A stretch of DNA of 64,000 nt from Nostoc sp. LEGE 12450 (GTDB lineage: Bacteria; Cyanobacteriota; Cyanobacteriia; Cyanobacteriales; Nostocaceae). The stretch lies in assembly GCF_015206895.1 (NCBI RefSeq), contig NZ_JADEXU010000031.1, forward strand, positions 1 to 64,000. The letters run 5' to 3'. The position numbers were made by a program, and so were the translations under genes. Below are positions 54,339-63,524 of the stretch, in pieces (position 1 is the first letter of the stretch; each line of letters starts with the position of its first letter). The notes under the pieces were generated by a model. That model saw nothing but the letters and a program-made list of their open reading frames with translations. It searched no databases and was not told where the DNA came from.

Positions 54339-55240
54339 AACAAACTTTTTGACTCATGTTGCGATCGCCTCCGGCGGGGCATAGCCCATCGTGACACATT
54401 TCGTAGGATGAGCAATGATACCTTACGATAGAAATTTAGAGTAAAATAATTTTCTCAAGACTTATGCAATTAGTCTTAGATTAGTTATTCAGCATCTCTG
54501 GGATTAGCAGGTTCAATAGACAAATACTTTATTTTAATAAATCTCTCCCCACATCATATAAAAAACCTACTAAAATCACTTCAATTTGAATACAAATCCT
54601 AACTATTGGTCAGATAAACAAGTAAGTTGGCACAATAAAATCAAACTATGTAAATAAAAATGAACTAGCTAAAACCCTGATGCCTATTGTCTATTGCCTA
54701 TTGCCTATTTCCTATTTCCTATTTCCTTATCCCAAATATAATTATTTACGCCCACTTACTGTATTATTTATGTCTATGTGTACTAGTATCGGCTAAATTG
54801 CGATCTTTCTATAGAGAGGTATTAATTCTCAAGAATGATTTTGAAAAATATCTATTATTTTATTTTGAAAGAATATTAATTATTTGCTAATAATATTTAT
54901 TATAGGAAAGCTTGTAGCAAAGTCTGGATATAACTAAGTTTATGTCAATTAATTGGCTTATTTGATTAGAAATATAAGCCTAATAATTATATGCTAGCTT
55001 ATCTGTAAACCAGTCTATAGTTAAATAAAGTTCAGTTAAGAAAATTGTAGGTTGGGTTAAGCAAAGTGCAAACCAACAAAAGTTCCCCTTCTCCTTTGGA
55101 GACGCTATGCCAACGGGAAGAAAGCTACGTTCCTCAACTCATTTTCCTATTGCCTATTGCCTCCCTACCTAAATTAGAAATCAAAGTAGATTCCTATAGT
55201 AGCTATAACAATTTAACTCTTTAAATATTGATTAGATAAT
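54339..55240. repeat. Spacer rich in short repeats
   Basis: No supported gene. It contains a HIP1-bearing CGATCGCCTCCGGCGGGGC block (54361-54379), a run of TGCCTAT/TTCCTAT heptamers (about 54680-54735, again near 55148), and the TGTAGGTTGGGTTAAGCAAAG repeat (55046-55080) shared with 22281. A degenerate element end (AAGTTCAGTTAAG) lies at about 55028. Confidence 0.6.
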
Positions 55241-56707
55241 ATGGTTCAGCCCCAAGAAGATGACATTTCATTTGTAGAAGCTAGTTCTCTTCCCCCTGTC
55301 CCCATTCAAGAAATATCAGAGGATAGGACATTAACAGAGACGGTACTTTTCCCAACTCCAAAGCTGTTTCTAAAAATTTCTAAGCCAGAAATTCGCCAAA
55401 GTCTCAGGGCACTAACTTATGAAAGTGTCTTTGCTGCGGTTCTTTATAGTATCATCGGCGGCGCGTTGCTTAGTAATTTCTTGCTAGAGTTAGGCGCTGG
55501 CCCAGTCGAAATTGGTCTACTCGCCGCTATCCCTCAGATGGTGAATCTGCTCCAACCATTGGGAGCGTATTTGGTAAACCGAAGTACCAGCTTCCGTTGG
55601 TATTTCATGTGTATTTTCATCCCGTCGCGGTTGCTATGGTTGATTCTTCTACCAGCGATTTGGTTGGTTACTTCATCTCGTATTACTGGATACCAAGTAG
55701 TACAGTTGACATTGGCAATTCTCTTAGTAGCTAATATCATCGAAGCTTTTGGTCGTGCGCCTTGGCTTGGATGGTCAGCTGTGTTAGTACCTCAGCGATT
55801 GCGGGGGAGATATTTCGGCTTTCGCAATAGTATTCTCGGCTTGACTAACCTTGTCGGTGTGCCTCTGCTAGGTTTAGCGGTATCGGCTTGGCCTGGTGGA
55901 ACCCTTCAAGGTTATGGTACAGTCTTGGTTCTAGGGATCGTGCTAGGGGTAATCAGTGTCGGCTGTCAGTTCTGGATGACTGATATAAACCCGCAACTTT
56001 TAAAAGTTGGGGATTCATACACATCACACCCACAGGCCCAAGGAATAGACCTTAGCATCTTTAAGGAAGCTAACTTTTTGAAGTTTGTGCTTTACCTGAG
56101 CATCTGGTGCTTTGCTGTTAACATCAGCGCTCCCTTCTTTAACCTCTATATGCTGGATAACCTGGATATAGATATTAGTGTGGTAACGATTTATCACGGT
56201 TTAGGAACTGGTGCAAATATGCTAATGCTGCTTTTGTGGGGCAAACTGGCCGATCGGATTGGGAATCGCCCGCTACTACTATTAGTGGGAGTCTTAGTGG
56301 CGGTGACACCTCTACTGTGGCTTTTAGTTGGAAGCGATCGCATTTCTTTTTGGATCTGGCTACCCTTGTTGCACATACTAGCTGGCGCAACGTGGGCAGC
56401 AATTGATTTGTGTACCAACAATTTGATGATGGGAATAGCACCGTTGGGTCATCAGTCGGGTTATTTTGCGATCGCAGGTGCAATTGCTGGTATCACTGGA
56501 GCAATGGGTATTACTATCGGTGGCTTTCTAGCAACTCTCCCTGGTGCTGCGGGTTTGCTGGGGCTATTTGTTATCTCAGGCTTACTACGGATGGTTGCAC
56601 TTGTACCCTTAGTTTTTGTTCAAGAGCAACGCTCTATACCGCTAGGCCAGCTAATGCGATTCCTATTCCCAATCAAGCAGCCAACTGATCTGATAAAAGT
56701 GGAATAA
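55241..56707 (+). CDS. MFS transporter
   Basis: 488 residues. A polar 60-residue N-terminus precedes 12 predicted membrane spans. Signatures include GAGPVEIGLLAAIPQMVNLL and the loop RLRGRYFGFRN between the first spans of the first half. The second half repeats the pattern with WGKLADRIGNRPLLLL, an MFS A-motif (G..ADR.G.R). Substrate is unknown. The long hydrophilic N-terminal tail is unusual for a simple drug exporter. It is a single-gene unit. Confidence 0.88.
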   Translation: MVQPQEDDISFVEASSLPPVPIQEISEDRTLTETVLFPTPKLFLKISKPEIRQSLRALTYESVFAAVLYSIIGGALLSNFLLELGAGPVEIGLLAAIPQMVNLLQPLGAYLVNRSTSFRWYFMCIFIPSRLLWLILLPAIWLVTSSRITGYQVVQLTLAILLVANIIEAFGRAPWLGWSAVLVPQRLRGRYFGFRNSILGLTNLVGVPLLGLAVSAWPGGTLQGYGTVLVLGIVLGVISVGCQFWMTDINPQLLKVGDSYTSHPQAQGIDLSIFKEANFLKFVLYLSIWCFAVNISAPFFNLYMLDNLDIDISVVTIYHGLGTGANMLMLLLWGKLADRIGNRPLLLLVGVLVAVTPLLWLLVGSDRISFWIWLPLLHILAGATWAAIDLCTNNLMMGIAPLGHQSGYFAIAGAIAGITGAMGITIGGFLATLPGAAGLLGLFVISGLLRMVALVPLVFVQEQRSIPLGQLMRFLFPIKQPTDLIKVE

Positions 56708-56727
56708 TAAGTTTTCAATTATGTATT

Positions 56728-57456
56728 TCAACAAGATCCCAGTAAACAATAGAGTCGTTGAGCATCACGAATAGCGTTTCCATCGGGGTCGTTGTTGAAA
56801 TACACGTAAACGTCAATTTCCTGCATGAGAAATGAACGGATACATTCAACCCATGTAGATAGCTCTTCATCGGTATAACCTACATTCCATTGCCCACTGT
56901 GCATACGGATATAAGTCCAAGGGGCAGTCAAACAGATATCAAGGGGAACTGTTGGGCTGACAGGTAGACAAAGGGCTACACCCGCACTTTCTAGTAGTTG
57001 ATAAACTTGTGGAATCAGCCAGCTTGAATGACGAAATTCAACTGTAAATCTTTGTTGTGGGTAGGTTTGCAGTAATTCTAAAAAGGGCTGAAGACGTTCA
57101 ATATTAATATGCCAAGTATGAGGAAATTGAAATAAAATAGGGCCGAGCTTTTCTTGCAATCCAGATGCGCGTTCCATTAGGCGAGATAGCGGCTCTATCG
57201 GGTCTTTTAACTTCTTCATGTGGGTGAGGTAGCGGCTACCTTTAACAGCAAAAAGAAAGTTAGAGGGTGTTTGCTTGCGCCACGTTTCAAAGACAGACTG
57301 TTCTGGCAAACGATAAAAGGAAAAGTTAATTTCTACAGTAGCAAAATGTTGGGCGTAAAATGATAGTTGCTGGTCGCTAGGTAAATGTGGTGGATAGAAA
57401 ATATCCAGCCAATGTTTATAAACCCAACCACTAGTACCAATTTTTAGTTTATTCAT
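56728..57456 (-). CDS. DUF72 (YecE-like) protein
   Basis: 242 residues with the TIM-barrel DUF72 pattern: KIGTSGWVYKHW at the start, EINFSFYRLP, FLFAVKGSRYLTHMKKL and FQFPHTW, then RFTVEFRHSSW and YVYFNNDPDGNAIRDAQRL at the end. The conserved acidic residue in VEFRHSSW and the N/D cluster at the end suggest an enzyme, but no activity is established. Probably cytosolic. It is convergent with the MFS gene, 20 bp away. Confidence 0.9.
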   Translation of the reverse strand: MNKLKIGTSGWVYKHWLDIFYPPHLPSDQQLSFYAQHFATVEINFSFYRLPEQSVFETWRKQTPSNFLFAVKGSRYLTHMKKLKDPIEPLSRLMERASGLQEKLGPILFQFPHTWHINIERLQPFLELLQTYPQQRFTVEFRHSSWLIPQVYQLLESAGVALCLPVSPTVPLDICLTAPWTYIRMHSGQWNVGYTDEELSTWVECIRSFLMQEIDVYVYFNNDPDGNAIRDAQRLYCLLGSC

Positions 57457-57746
57457 TCAGTTATCTAACTTAGATTATTTTTCTGAAAACTTAAGTCGTA
57501 GTTAAATAAGAATTTGCTATGTTAAAACTTCATAACAAAAAAATAATTTAATTGAATTAGCCACAATTAAATCTATTAACTAAATAGTTAGTTATAAATC
57601 AAGCTATGTTACTTATCCAATATCAACTTACTTAATTAAACTTGCTCTTAAAAAGCGGCTCTAACCTTATTTTAAAGGCTAAAACCGCTTCCTCTAATCC
57701 TGTAATTATTCACTATCACTTCCTTTCAATTTTAATCTCATTAAAA

Positions 57747-57959
57747 TCATTTGAAAGCTAGTAGTTGATGGCTAAATTTTTGGAGTTGAGATTGAACCCA
57801 ACTACCGCCATTTGCTATACATTCATAGCAGATATCTCCATAGCCTTCGCCTTGGTCATTGCATACAATTAATCTGGCTTCATGTGTCTGAAAGTTTTGC
57901 TGACAAATTAAACATATTTTGTTAATTTTGTCTGTATTACACTCAATTTGAAATTTCAT
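57747..57959 (-). CDS. Small zinc-ribbon-like protein
   Basis: 70 residues from the ATG at 57959; eight extra residues from 57983 have no ribosome site. It has two CxxC pairs, CLIC and CYEC, about 29 residues apart, which suit one zinc site. FQTHEARLIVCNDQGEGYGD lies between. The C-terminal helix is SWVQSQLQKFSHQLLAF. This is like a small zinc-ribbon regulator or adaptor. The family is not known to me. AT-rich spacers on both sides hold nothing else. Confidence 0.6.
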   Translation of the reverse strand: MKFQIECNTDKINKICLICQQNFQTHEARLIVCNDQGEGYGDICYECIANGGSWVQSQLQKFSHQLLAFK

Positions 57960-58190
57960 GTTTGTTATCCTTGTTAAATACATTTAAATAGAAACAAATT
58001 ATATATGTTATTCCTTATAGTTTTTCGTAGAGATACATTTATAAAAAAGTATATGATTTAGCATTTAAAGAGGGCTATTAATATGCTTTTATCTTTTATT
58101 AAAAGCCAAATCTTTTTACCCGGGTTTTTATCTTATTTAAAGTAAAAATACACTATTGCCACTTTATAATTATCTCCACAATAATATTTA

Positions 58191-58952
58191 TTAGCTTATA
58201 TTCACAGCTTTACCAATGTAGCAAACAGAAGTATCATTGTTAATTTCAATCTCAAATAATTCTGCTTTGTCACCTTTGATTTGATTATTTAAGCCCTTGG
58301 TTAGGATAGTTTTCAATGTTTTAAAACTACTCCCACCCGTCAAATCAAATCCTTTGATTTCAAAATCTGCAAAGCCAATACTTTTCATTACTTCTATCAT
58401 TTCTTGGGGTTTAATAAACTTATTCCAGTCATGAAGTCCAGGTGGTATATGTTTTAGGGTATCTTCTAAAAGCCAAATCATTATAAATTTAGACTTAAAA
58501 TTTCTATTAATTGTGTCAAACAGAAATAATCCATCTTGTTTTAAAACTCTATAAGCTTCCAAAATAACTTTTTTCCAATCTTCAACATGCTCTAATACGT
58601 CAAAGCATAAAACAACATCAAAACTATTTTTTTCGTAAGGGAGGTTTTCAGCTAATGCCCTTTGATAATCAATTTTTAAATTACTTGCACTAGCATGTTT
58701 TTGGGCTACTTTAATTGAATTGAAAGATAAATCTATTCCAGATACATCAGCATTTAAATGGGCTAAAAATTCACAAGCTAATCCTCCTCCACAGCCAATA
58801 TCTAAAACTTTCAATCCTTTCCAATCTGGCACGAAATTAGAAAAGAACTCGAATCTTGACTTGTTAAGATGGTTCGAAAGATATAAGGTTTCGTCTTCTT
58901 TCCACCATTTATCTGCATTCAAATCGTAGTATTCTAAGTTATTTCTTTTCAT
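58191..58952 (-). CDS. UbiG/Coq3-like SAM-dependent methyltransferase
   Basis: 253 residues. The class-I methyltransferase motifs are VLDIGCGGGLACEFL (motif I), VSGIDLS, and LCFDVLEHVEDW (post-II). The N-terminal NLEYYDLNADKWWKEDE and the late GLHDWNKFIKPQEM are typical of the UbiG branch, which O-methylates polyprenyl phenols. Cyanobacteria lack ubiquinone, so the substrate is likely another phenol or quinone-like molecule. Codon use is very A/T-rich (many AAA, AAT, ATT) compared with neighbours, which may indicate recent acquisition. Confidence 0.8.
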   Translation of the reverse strand: MKRNNLEYYDLNADKWWKEDETLYLSNHLNKSRFEFFSNFVPDWKGLKVLDIGCGGGLACEFLAHLNADVSGIDLSFNSIKVAQKHASASNLKIDYQRALAENLPYEKNSFDVVLCFDVLEHVEDWKKVILEAYRVLKQDGLFLFDTINRNFKSKFIMIWLLEDTLKHIPPGLHDWNKFIKPQEMIEVMKSIGFADFEIKGFDLTGGSSFKTLKTILTKGLNNQIKGDKAELFEIEINNDTSVCYIGKAVNIS

Positions 58953-59049
58953 TTTCCCCTCTACTGCCTAAAACAAAGTTAAATCCTTTAAAAATTGGCA
59001 AAAAAGTTCAATTTCTACGATAAATAAAATTTGATAACGCCAGATATCA

Positions 59050-59220
59050 ATGGTGGCGCTGTTTAAGGGAGCAATTGTAATTCCTTATCCTGTAATTTCT
59101 GCTCAATATGCTTCAGCAGTAACGATCGCATTAATTTCGGTGTATATTTTTCCGTATTTAGCCTTCTCTAAAGCCGACAGAATGATTAAGTCTTTGCGAT
59201 CTAGCTATACGGTTCGTTAA
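59050..59220 (+). CDS. Small hydrophobic ORF ending inside a repeat
   Basis: A 56-residue ORF (ATG at 59050, TAA at 59218) with hydrophobic stretches GAIVIPYPVISAQYASAVTI and ALISVYIFPYLAF and a basic end. Its last codons come from the repeat that begins CTATACGGTTCGTTAAGG. It is probably a truncated remnant of a longer membrane protein rather than a complete gene. No ribosome site or family recognised. Confidence 0.3.
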   Translation: MVALFKGAIVIPYPVISAQYASAVTIALISVYIFPYLAFSKADRMIKSLRSSYTVR

Positions 59221-59430
59221 GGCTGAAAACTAAAACTGGCGTAGGTTAGGGAGCCACTACGCCCTTGCGGGTTTCTCGACTTGTACCCCTACGGGGAAGT
59301 AAGCTACGCTCTTAGCGTTCCCGCAAGGTAGCAAGTGGCGTTTACGGAACAGAACCCAACATTATCAAAGCTTTGTTGGGTTTTGCTGTTGCGAAACTCA
59401 ACCTACTATTTCTTAACCCAAGCGTATTGA
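59203..59430. repeat. Degenerate copy of the miniature element family
   Basis: It begins TATACGGTTCGTTAAGG and ends CTTAACCCAAGCGTATTG, the same end block as 52544-52561. AGCTATA flanks both ends (59203 and 59430 regions). A deletion at the left tip would explain the loss of CAA. The interior contains GC-rich palindromic repeat sequence (GTACCCCTACGGGGAAGTAAGC and similar) and a GTTGGGTT/CAACCTAC pair. Confidence 0.5.
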
Positions 59431-59529
59431 GCTATATATTCAGACTTGAAAACTCAGATTTAATTTGGTTTCATTAATTACGTATTTCCTTAGCGTAGCG
59501 GCGCATAATCCATTACGAATTGATATGAG

Positions 59530-60402
59530 TTATTTCTTGGTAAAGAAAGCCACCTTGTCTTGTCCTGCGGTCATATAAGCGCAAGCCATGTGTGATGAGT
59601 TATACGCCCAGCCAACGCGTCCTTGACGGTCTATGAGGATGCACCCAGCTTCACCTTTAACCTTAGAAACCAAAGCGTCAATTGCCATCTGTGCAGCTTC
59701 ATCTGGATGCCGATCTCCAGTCAAAAAATCGATCGCAGTTTTAGCCAAAACCACCGGGATAATCGACTCGCCATCACCTGTTGTTGAGCAACCGCCGATT
59801 TTATTATCAGCATATAAGCCACAGCCAACGATCGCAGTGTCACCGACGCGACCTTGTTGCTGCTTTGTAGTCCCGCCAGTTGAAGTACCAGCAGCTAAGA
59901 TACCACTAGCATCCAAAGCTACACAACCTATAGTGTTGGGACGATCAATAACTTCTTGATCTTCCTTCCACTGCTGCCATTGCTCCTCAGCTATTAAGTC
60001 TTCTTTTTTACACATTTCGGCACCACAATCTATGGCGAAGCGTTCTCCACCCCGCGCTACTAGAAGCCTGGGCTTGTCATCCATAATTTTTCGGGCAACC
60101 GAGATTGGATGACGTATACCCTGAACTGCTGCGATCGCTCCCCAACTTAAAGAGCCTTCCATAATCGCCGCGTCTAACTCCACCTCTCCGTCGCTGTTGA
60201 GAGTTGCGCCAAGACCAGCGTTAAATGTCGGGTCAGCTTCCAAAACACGGGTAGCTGCTTCAACAGCTTCTGCGGCTGTACCTCCGCTAATTAGCACTGC
60301 CCAACCAGCTTCTGCTGCTGCTGTACAGCCTGCATTATTGGCTGCAACTTTGTCATCTGTGATGGTTTTTGCTCCACCATGAACAATGATGGTCGGTATC
60401 AT
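59530..60402 (-). CDS. Isoaspartyl peptidase / L-asparaginase (plant type)
   Basis: 290 residues of the Ntn-hydrolase type. Nucleophile T157 lies in NTIGCVALD, where autocleavage would give alpha and beta chains. GILAAGTSTGG follows, with GRVGDTAIVGCGLYAD and the GDGE motif. N-terminal IIVHGGA is typical. It removes isoaspartyl residues from dipeptides, including those from cyanophycin breakdown, and has some asparaginase activity. HflX lies 14 bp upstream on the same strand, so a two-gene transcript is likely. Confidence 0.93.
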   Translation of the reverse strand: MIPTIIVHGGAKTITDDKVAANNAGCTAAAEAGWAVLISGGTAAEAVEAATRVLEADPTFNAGLGATLNSDGEVELDAAIMEGSLSWGAIAAVQGIRHPISVARKIMDDKPRLLVARGGERFAIDCGAEMCKKEDLIAEEQWQQWKEDQEVIDRPNTIGCVALDASGILAAGTSTGGTTKQQQGRVGDTAIVGCGLYADNKIGGCSTTGDGESIIPVVLAKTAIDFLTGDRHPDEAAQMAIDALVSKVKGEAGCILIDRQGRVGWAYNSSHMACAYMTAGQDKVAFFTKK

Positions 60403-60416
60403 ATAATTCCTTCTTG

Positions 60417-62105
60417 TTAGTATGAATTTTGTGGGACTGCAATCGCTTTCACAGGTTCGTCAATTAGTTGTAGCGATCGCATTTTTAAAGTCTCTAAACC
60501 CAAGTGCTGGGTTGCTGATATAAAAACAGCTTCGGGATAATCTTGTTGAACTCTGTCCAAGGTTTCGCTATCTACTTTGTCAACCTTGTTAAAAGCAATC
60601 AAACTTTTTTCTGGAATCTCAGGCATTTCTTCGAGTATTTCCAGCACACTTGCAATATGGCTTTCCCAAGCTGGATGGGACAAATCCACAACATGAATCA
60701 TCGCATCTGCCTCAACTACTTCCTCCAATGTGGCGCGAAACGCATCCATCAGTGGTGGTGGGAGTTCGTGAATAAACCCGACAGTATCTGTAAGCAAAAT
60801 CGAGCGGCGTTCATGTGTTTCGGGGTCTGTAATTACTACCTTGCGGGTTGTTGGGTCGAGAGTAGCAAATAGTTGGTCTGCGGTGAAAACCTCCGCATTG
60901 GTCAACACATTCAACAAAGTCGATTTACCAGCATTGGTGTAACCAACTAATGCCAAAACCGGAATTTCTTGCTGTTGTCGTTGTTGTCTAATACGGGCGC
61001 GATGTGCTTGTAAATCGTTTACTTCCTGCTGTAACTGATTTATTCGGCGCTGAATTGTTCGCCGTTCCGTCTCTAGTTTTGTTTCACCAGGCCCTCGTGT
61101 ACCAATCCCCGCACCTAATCGAGACATCTCCTGACCGCGACCGCGTAACCGAGGTAACATATATTCGAGTTGAGCCAACTCTACTTGTAATTTACCCTCT
61201 TGAGTGCGAGCGCGTTGAGCAAAAATATCCAGAATTATTTCTGTGCGATCTATAACTCGGATGCCAATCTCTTGTTCTAAGTTACGGGCTTGAGATGCAG
61301 AAATATCTCGGTCAAAAACGATTAGATTAGCTCTGAGTTTTTGAGCCAAAAGGGTGATTTCTTCAATTTTTCCCTTACCGACCACAGTTTGGGGATGGAT
61401 GCGATCGCGCTTTTGCCGCATTGTATCGAGTACAATTCCCCCAGCACTTTCAACCAAACGTACTAGTTCTGCAAGTCCATCTTCAAATCGTTGAACTGAG
61501 ACATCTTCTGTCTGCACTCCTACCAGCAACACCCTATCTTGATCGGAAATAATTTCTTGAGATAAGAATATTCCATCCCCTGCGTCAACAATTTCTCTTT
61601 CCCATTCGTGAACTAATTCATCAAATTCCTGTTCGGTTAGATCGTCCAAACTTAGAGGAGGTGAAATAACCCAAGGACTTTCTGAATCAGGGAAAAGGTA
61701 AGTTAGAAAAGCTTCTTTTGCTTCGCCATTAATTACGGTTAACATGACAAGAGCATCTAAGCGCTGACGCATCATTGCAATCAATGCTGCTTCATCAGGT
61801 GGTTCTGATTTAACTTGAGTAGCAATGCAACGGATTCCGCTCAAACGTTCTGCACTGCGGCGGGGTAATTCTTCAGGTGGAATTTGAGTTTGAATGGGTG
61901 TTCCTACAGCAACTCGGAGAACTTGCCCACGCCGATTGAGATAACAACAAATCGGGTAATGAATTTGTTGACTGATTGTAGCTAAGGCTTGAGCAAATTC
62001 TGGCGTAATAAATCTATCTGCTGGTTGATTTTGCTCATAAAGCTGTTGCAGTCGTTTAATCTGACTAGCTTTGATGCCCTGAACATTGCCATAAATTTTT
62101 TGCAT
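60417..62105 (-). CDS. hflX: GTPase HflX
   Basis: 562 residues, longer than the usual about 430 because of an N-terminal cyanobacterial extension of about 170 residues. The HflX domain motif RDISASQARNLEQEIG-like stretch and LEYMLPRLRGRG...GAGIGTRGPGETKLETERR are characteristic. G1 is GYTNAGKST (G388, K394), G3 DTVGFIHELP and G4 AFNKVDKVD. It binds the 50S subunit and splits stalled ribosomes under stress. The isoaspartyl peptidase gene follows 14 bp after the stop. Confidence 0.95.
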   Translation of the reverse strand: MQKIYGNVQGIKASQIKRLQQLYEQNQPADRFITPEFAQALATISQQIHYPICCYLNRRGQVLRVAVGTPIQTQIPPEELPRRSAERLSGIRCIATQVKSEPPDEAALIAMMRQRLDALVMLTVINGEAKEAFLTYLFPDSESPWVISPPLSLDDLTEQEFDELVHEWEREIVDAGDGIFLSQEIISDQDRVLLVGVQTEDVSVQRFEDGLAELVRLVESAGGIVLDTMRQKRDRIHPQTVVGKGKIEEITLLAQKLRANLIVFDRDISASQARNLEQEIGIRVIDRTEIILDIFAQRARTQEGKLQVELAQLEYMLPRLRGRGQEMSRLGAGIGTRGPGETKLETERRTIQRRINQLQQEVNDLQAHRARIRQQRQQQEIPVLALVGYTNAGKSTLLNVLTNAEVFTADQLFATLDPTTRKVVITDPETHERRSILLTDTVGFIHELPPPLMDAFRATLEEVVEADAMIHVVDLSHPAWESHIASVLEILEEMPEIPEKSLIAFNKVDKVDSETLDRVQQDYPEAVFISATQHLGLETLKMRSLQLIDEPVKAIAVPQNSY

Positions 62106-62363
62106 AAAACTAACAATTTAAAGTTTAGTTTTCAGCCATGTATATTGTTATTTTGATCTTTTTAAATTTTGATTTAATCTACCAAGAGAAATAAGCAATT
62201 TAGCTATAGATAATTACCTCAAAATAAAGTTTCTATAAAATGGTTTACAGACCAATTAAGTGAGGTATTAACCATGAATGAGGCTGTAAACGTGTAAGTT
62301 TCACTATGGTTAATGCAGACACAACAGCAGAAGTGCAGAGAACATAGACTAGATTTCTCTAAT

Positions 62364-63320
62364 TTACGTACAATTATTGTTCATTAGCCACGAAGAACGC
62401 AAAAGTGCGATCGCTTCTTCTTTTCGTTTGGCCTCGACTTCGATCCACAGTGCTTGGCGGTAAACGTTAGGCATATCGGTAATCAAGTCGCTGTGTTTTC
62501 TGTCATTGAAAGCTTGCTCACCATTGGAAATATGGACTAATTGCCAATCTGGATTTGTCCAAGTTTCTCGCGCCGCGTAAAACATGGATGCTACACTCGG
62601 ATGATCGTAGCTATCCAAATTTTCGTGGCAAATATGATGATGGGCATCAAATACCATCGGCACACCAGCTTGCTGACATACTGCTAAAATCTCATCGGCA
62701 CTATAGGCGTATTCATCGTTTTCTAGAGTCAAGCGGCTTTTGATGTTTTCTGGTAGTTCGGAAATTACTTTTACTAGTTGTTCAGCCCGTTGAGATTTGC
62801 CACCATGAATATTCATCAATGACCAAGGCGATCGCGGTAATCCCAGTAAGTCAAGTATACGTGCATGTCCTGCTAAATTATTGATACTTGCCTGTACCAC
62901 TTCGGGAGAATCAGAACTCAGGACTACATATTGATCTGGATGCAACACTATTCTGATGTTCAATGCATTTGCTCGTTCACCAATTGCTGCTAAATCAGCG
63001 CTCATTGCCTCTAATATATTTGCGCCAATTTCGTCTTCTAAGTCACTTAGGGGAAATAGATTAGAAGACATACGATAAAGCTGAATTTTATTCTGCTGAC
63101 AAAATGAGAGAGCATCATGCAACCGTTGTAAATTATGCCGATACAGTTCACTCAGGGCACTTTTGCGATCGCTAAGAGAAAGTTTTAAGTATCGGGTGCG
63201 CGTCATTGTCCGAAAGCGCACTTGTTTATCAGAGGTGATGCAAACTAGCCCTAAAGAGGGCACTGTACTTTTTTGGCACTGCTGTGCATTAGGTAAATTT
63301 TGAAACTCGATTACGTTCAT
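62364..63320 (-). CDS. uvsE: UV DNA damage endonuclease UvsE
   Basis: 318 residues with the TIM-barrel UVDE motifs: LGLVCITSDK, the RFRTMTR loop, LYRMSSNLFPLSD, RIVLHPDQYVVLSS (metal His), LMNIHGGKS, LTLENDEYAY, VFDAHHHICH and VHISNGEQ. It nicks 5' to pyrimidine dimers and other lesions, starting an alternative excision repair. Metal-binding His and Glu are all in place. Cells exposed to strong sun profit from it. It is a single gene, with AT-rich flanks. Confidence 0.95.
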   Translation of the reverse strand: MNVIEFQNLPNAQQCQKSTVPSLGLVCITSDKQVRFRTMTRTRYLKLSLSDRKSALSELYRHNLQRLHDALSFCQQNKIQLYRMSSNLFPLSDLEDEIGANILEAMSADLAAIGERANALNIRIVLHPDQYVVLSSDSPEVVQASINNLAGHARILDLLGLPRSPWSLMNIHGGKSQRAEQLVKVISELPENIKSRLTLENDEYAYSADEILAVCQQAGVPMVFDAHHHICHENLDSYDHPSVASMFYAARETWTNPDWQLVHISNGEQAFNDRKHSDLITDMPNVYRQALWIEVEAKRKEEAIALLRSSWLMNNNCT

Positions 63321-63375
63321 TAATTAATACTAAGTGTTACCTGTTTTGAGCCATTCTTTAATAGGGTAATGGAAA

Positions 63376-63408
63376 ACGAACCACAGAGGGCGCAGAGGTC
63401 ACGGAGGA
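63376..63408. repeat. ACGAACCACAGAGG repeat
   Basis: ACGAACCACAGAGGGCGCAG followed by AGGTCACGGAGG matches the repeat at 1321-1350 and, partly, 35975-36004. No gene lies in 63321-63524. Confidence 0.6.
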
Positions 63409-63524
63409 TAAGAGTTTTAGAGGGTTTTTGCGTAAGTCGTATTTAATTTAAACAAGTTCTCCCATTGGTTTAGGAGTACCTAAAGAATGAAGTCCTAATG
63501 CTTACAAGATGTTTTAAATTGTCT

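Noticed and set aside
54681-54735. Heptamer run TGCCTAT/TTCCTAT considered as a CRISPR-like array
   Set aside because: Units are 7 bp without spacers; it is a short tandem repeat of the type common in cyanobacteria.
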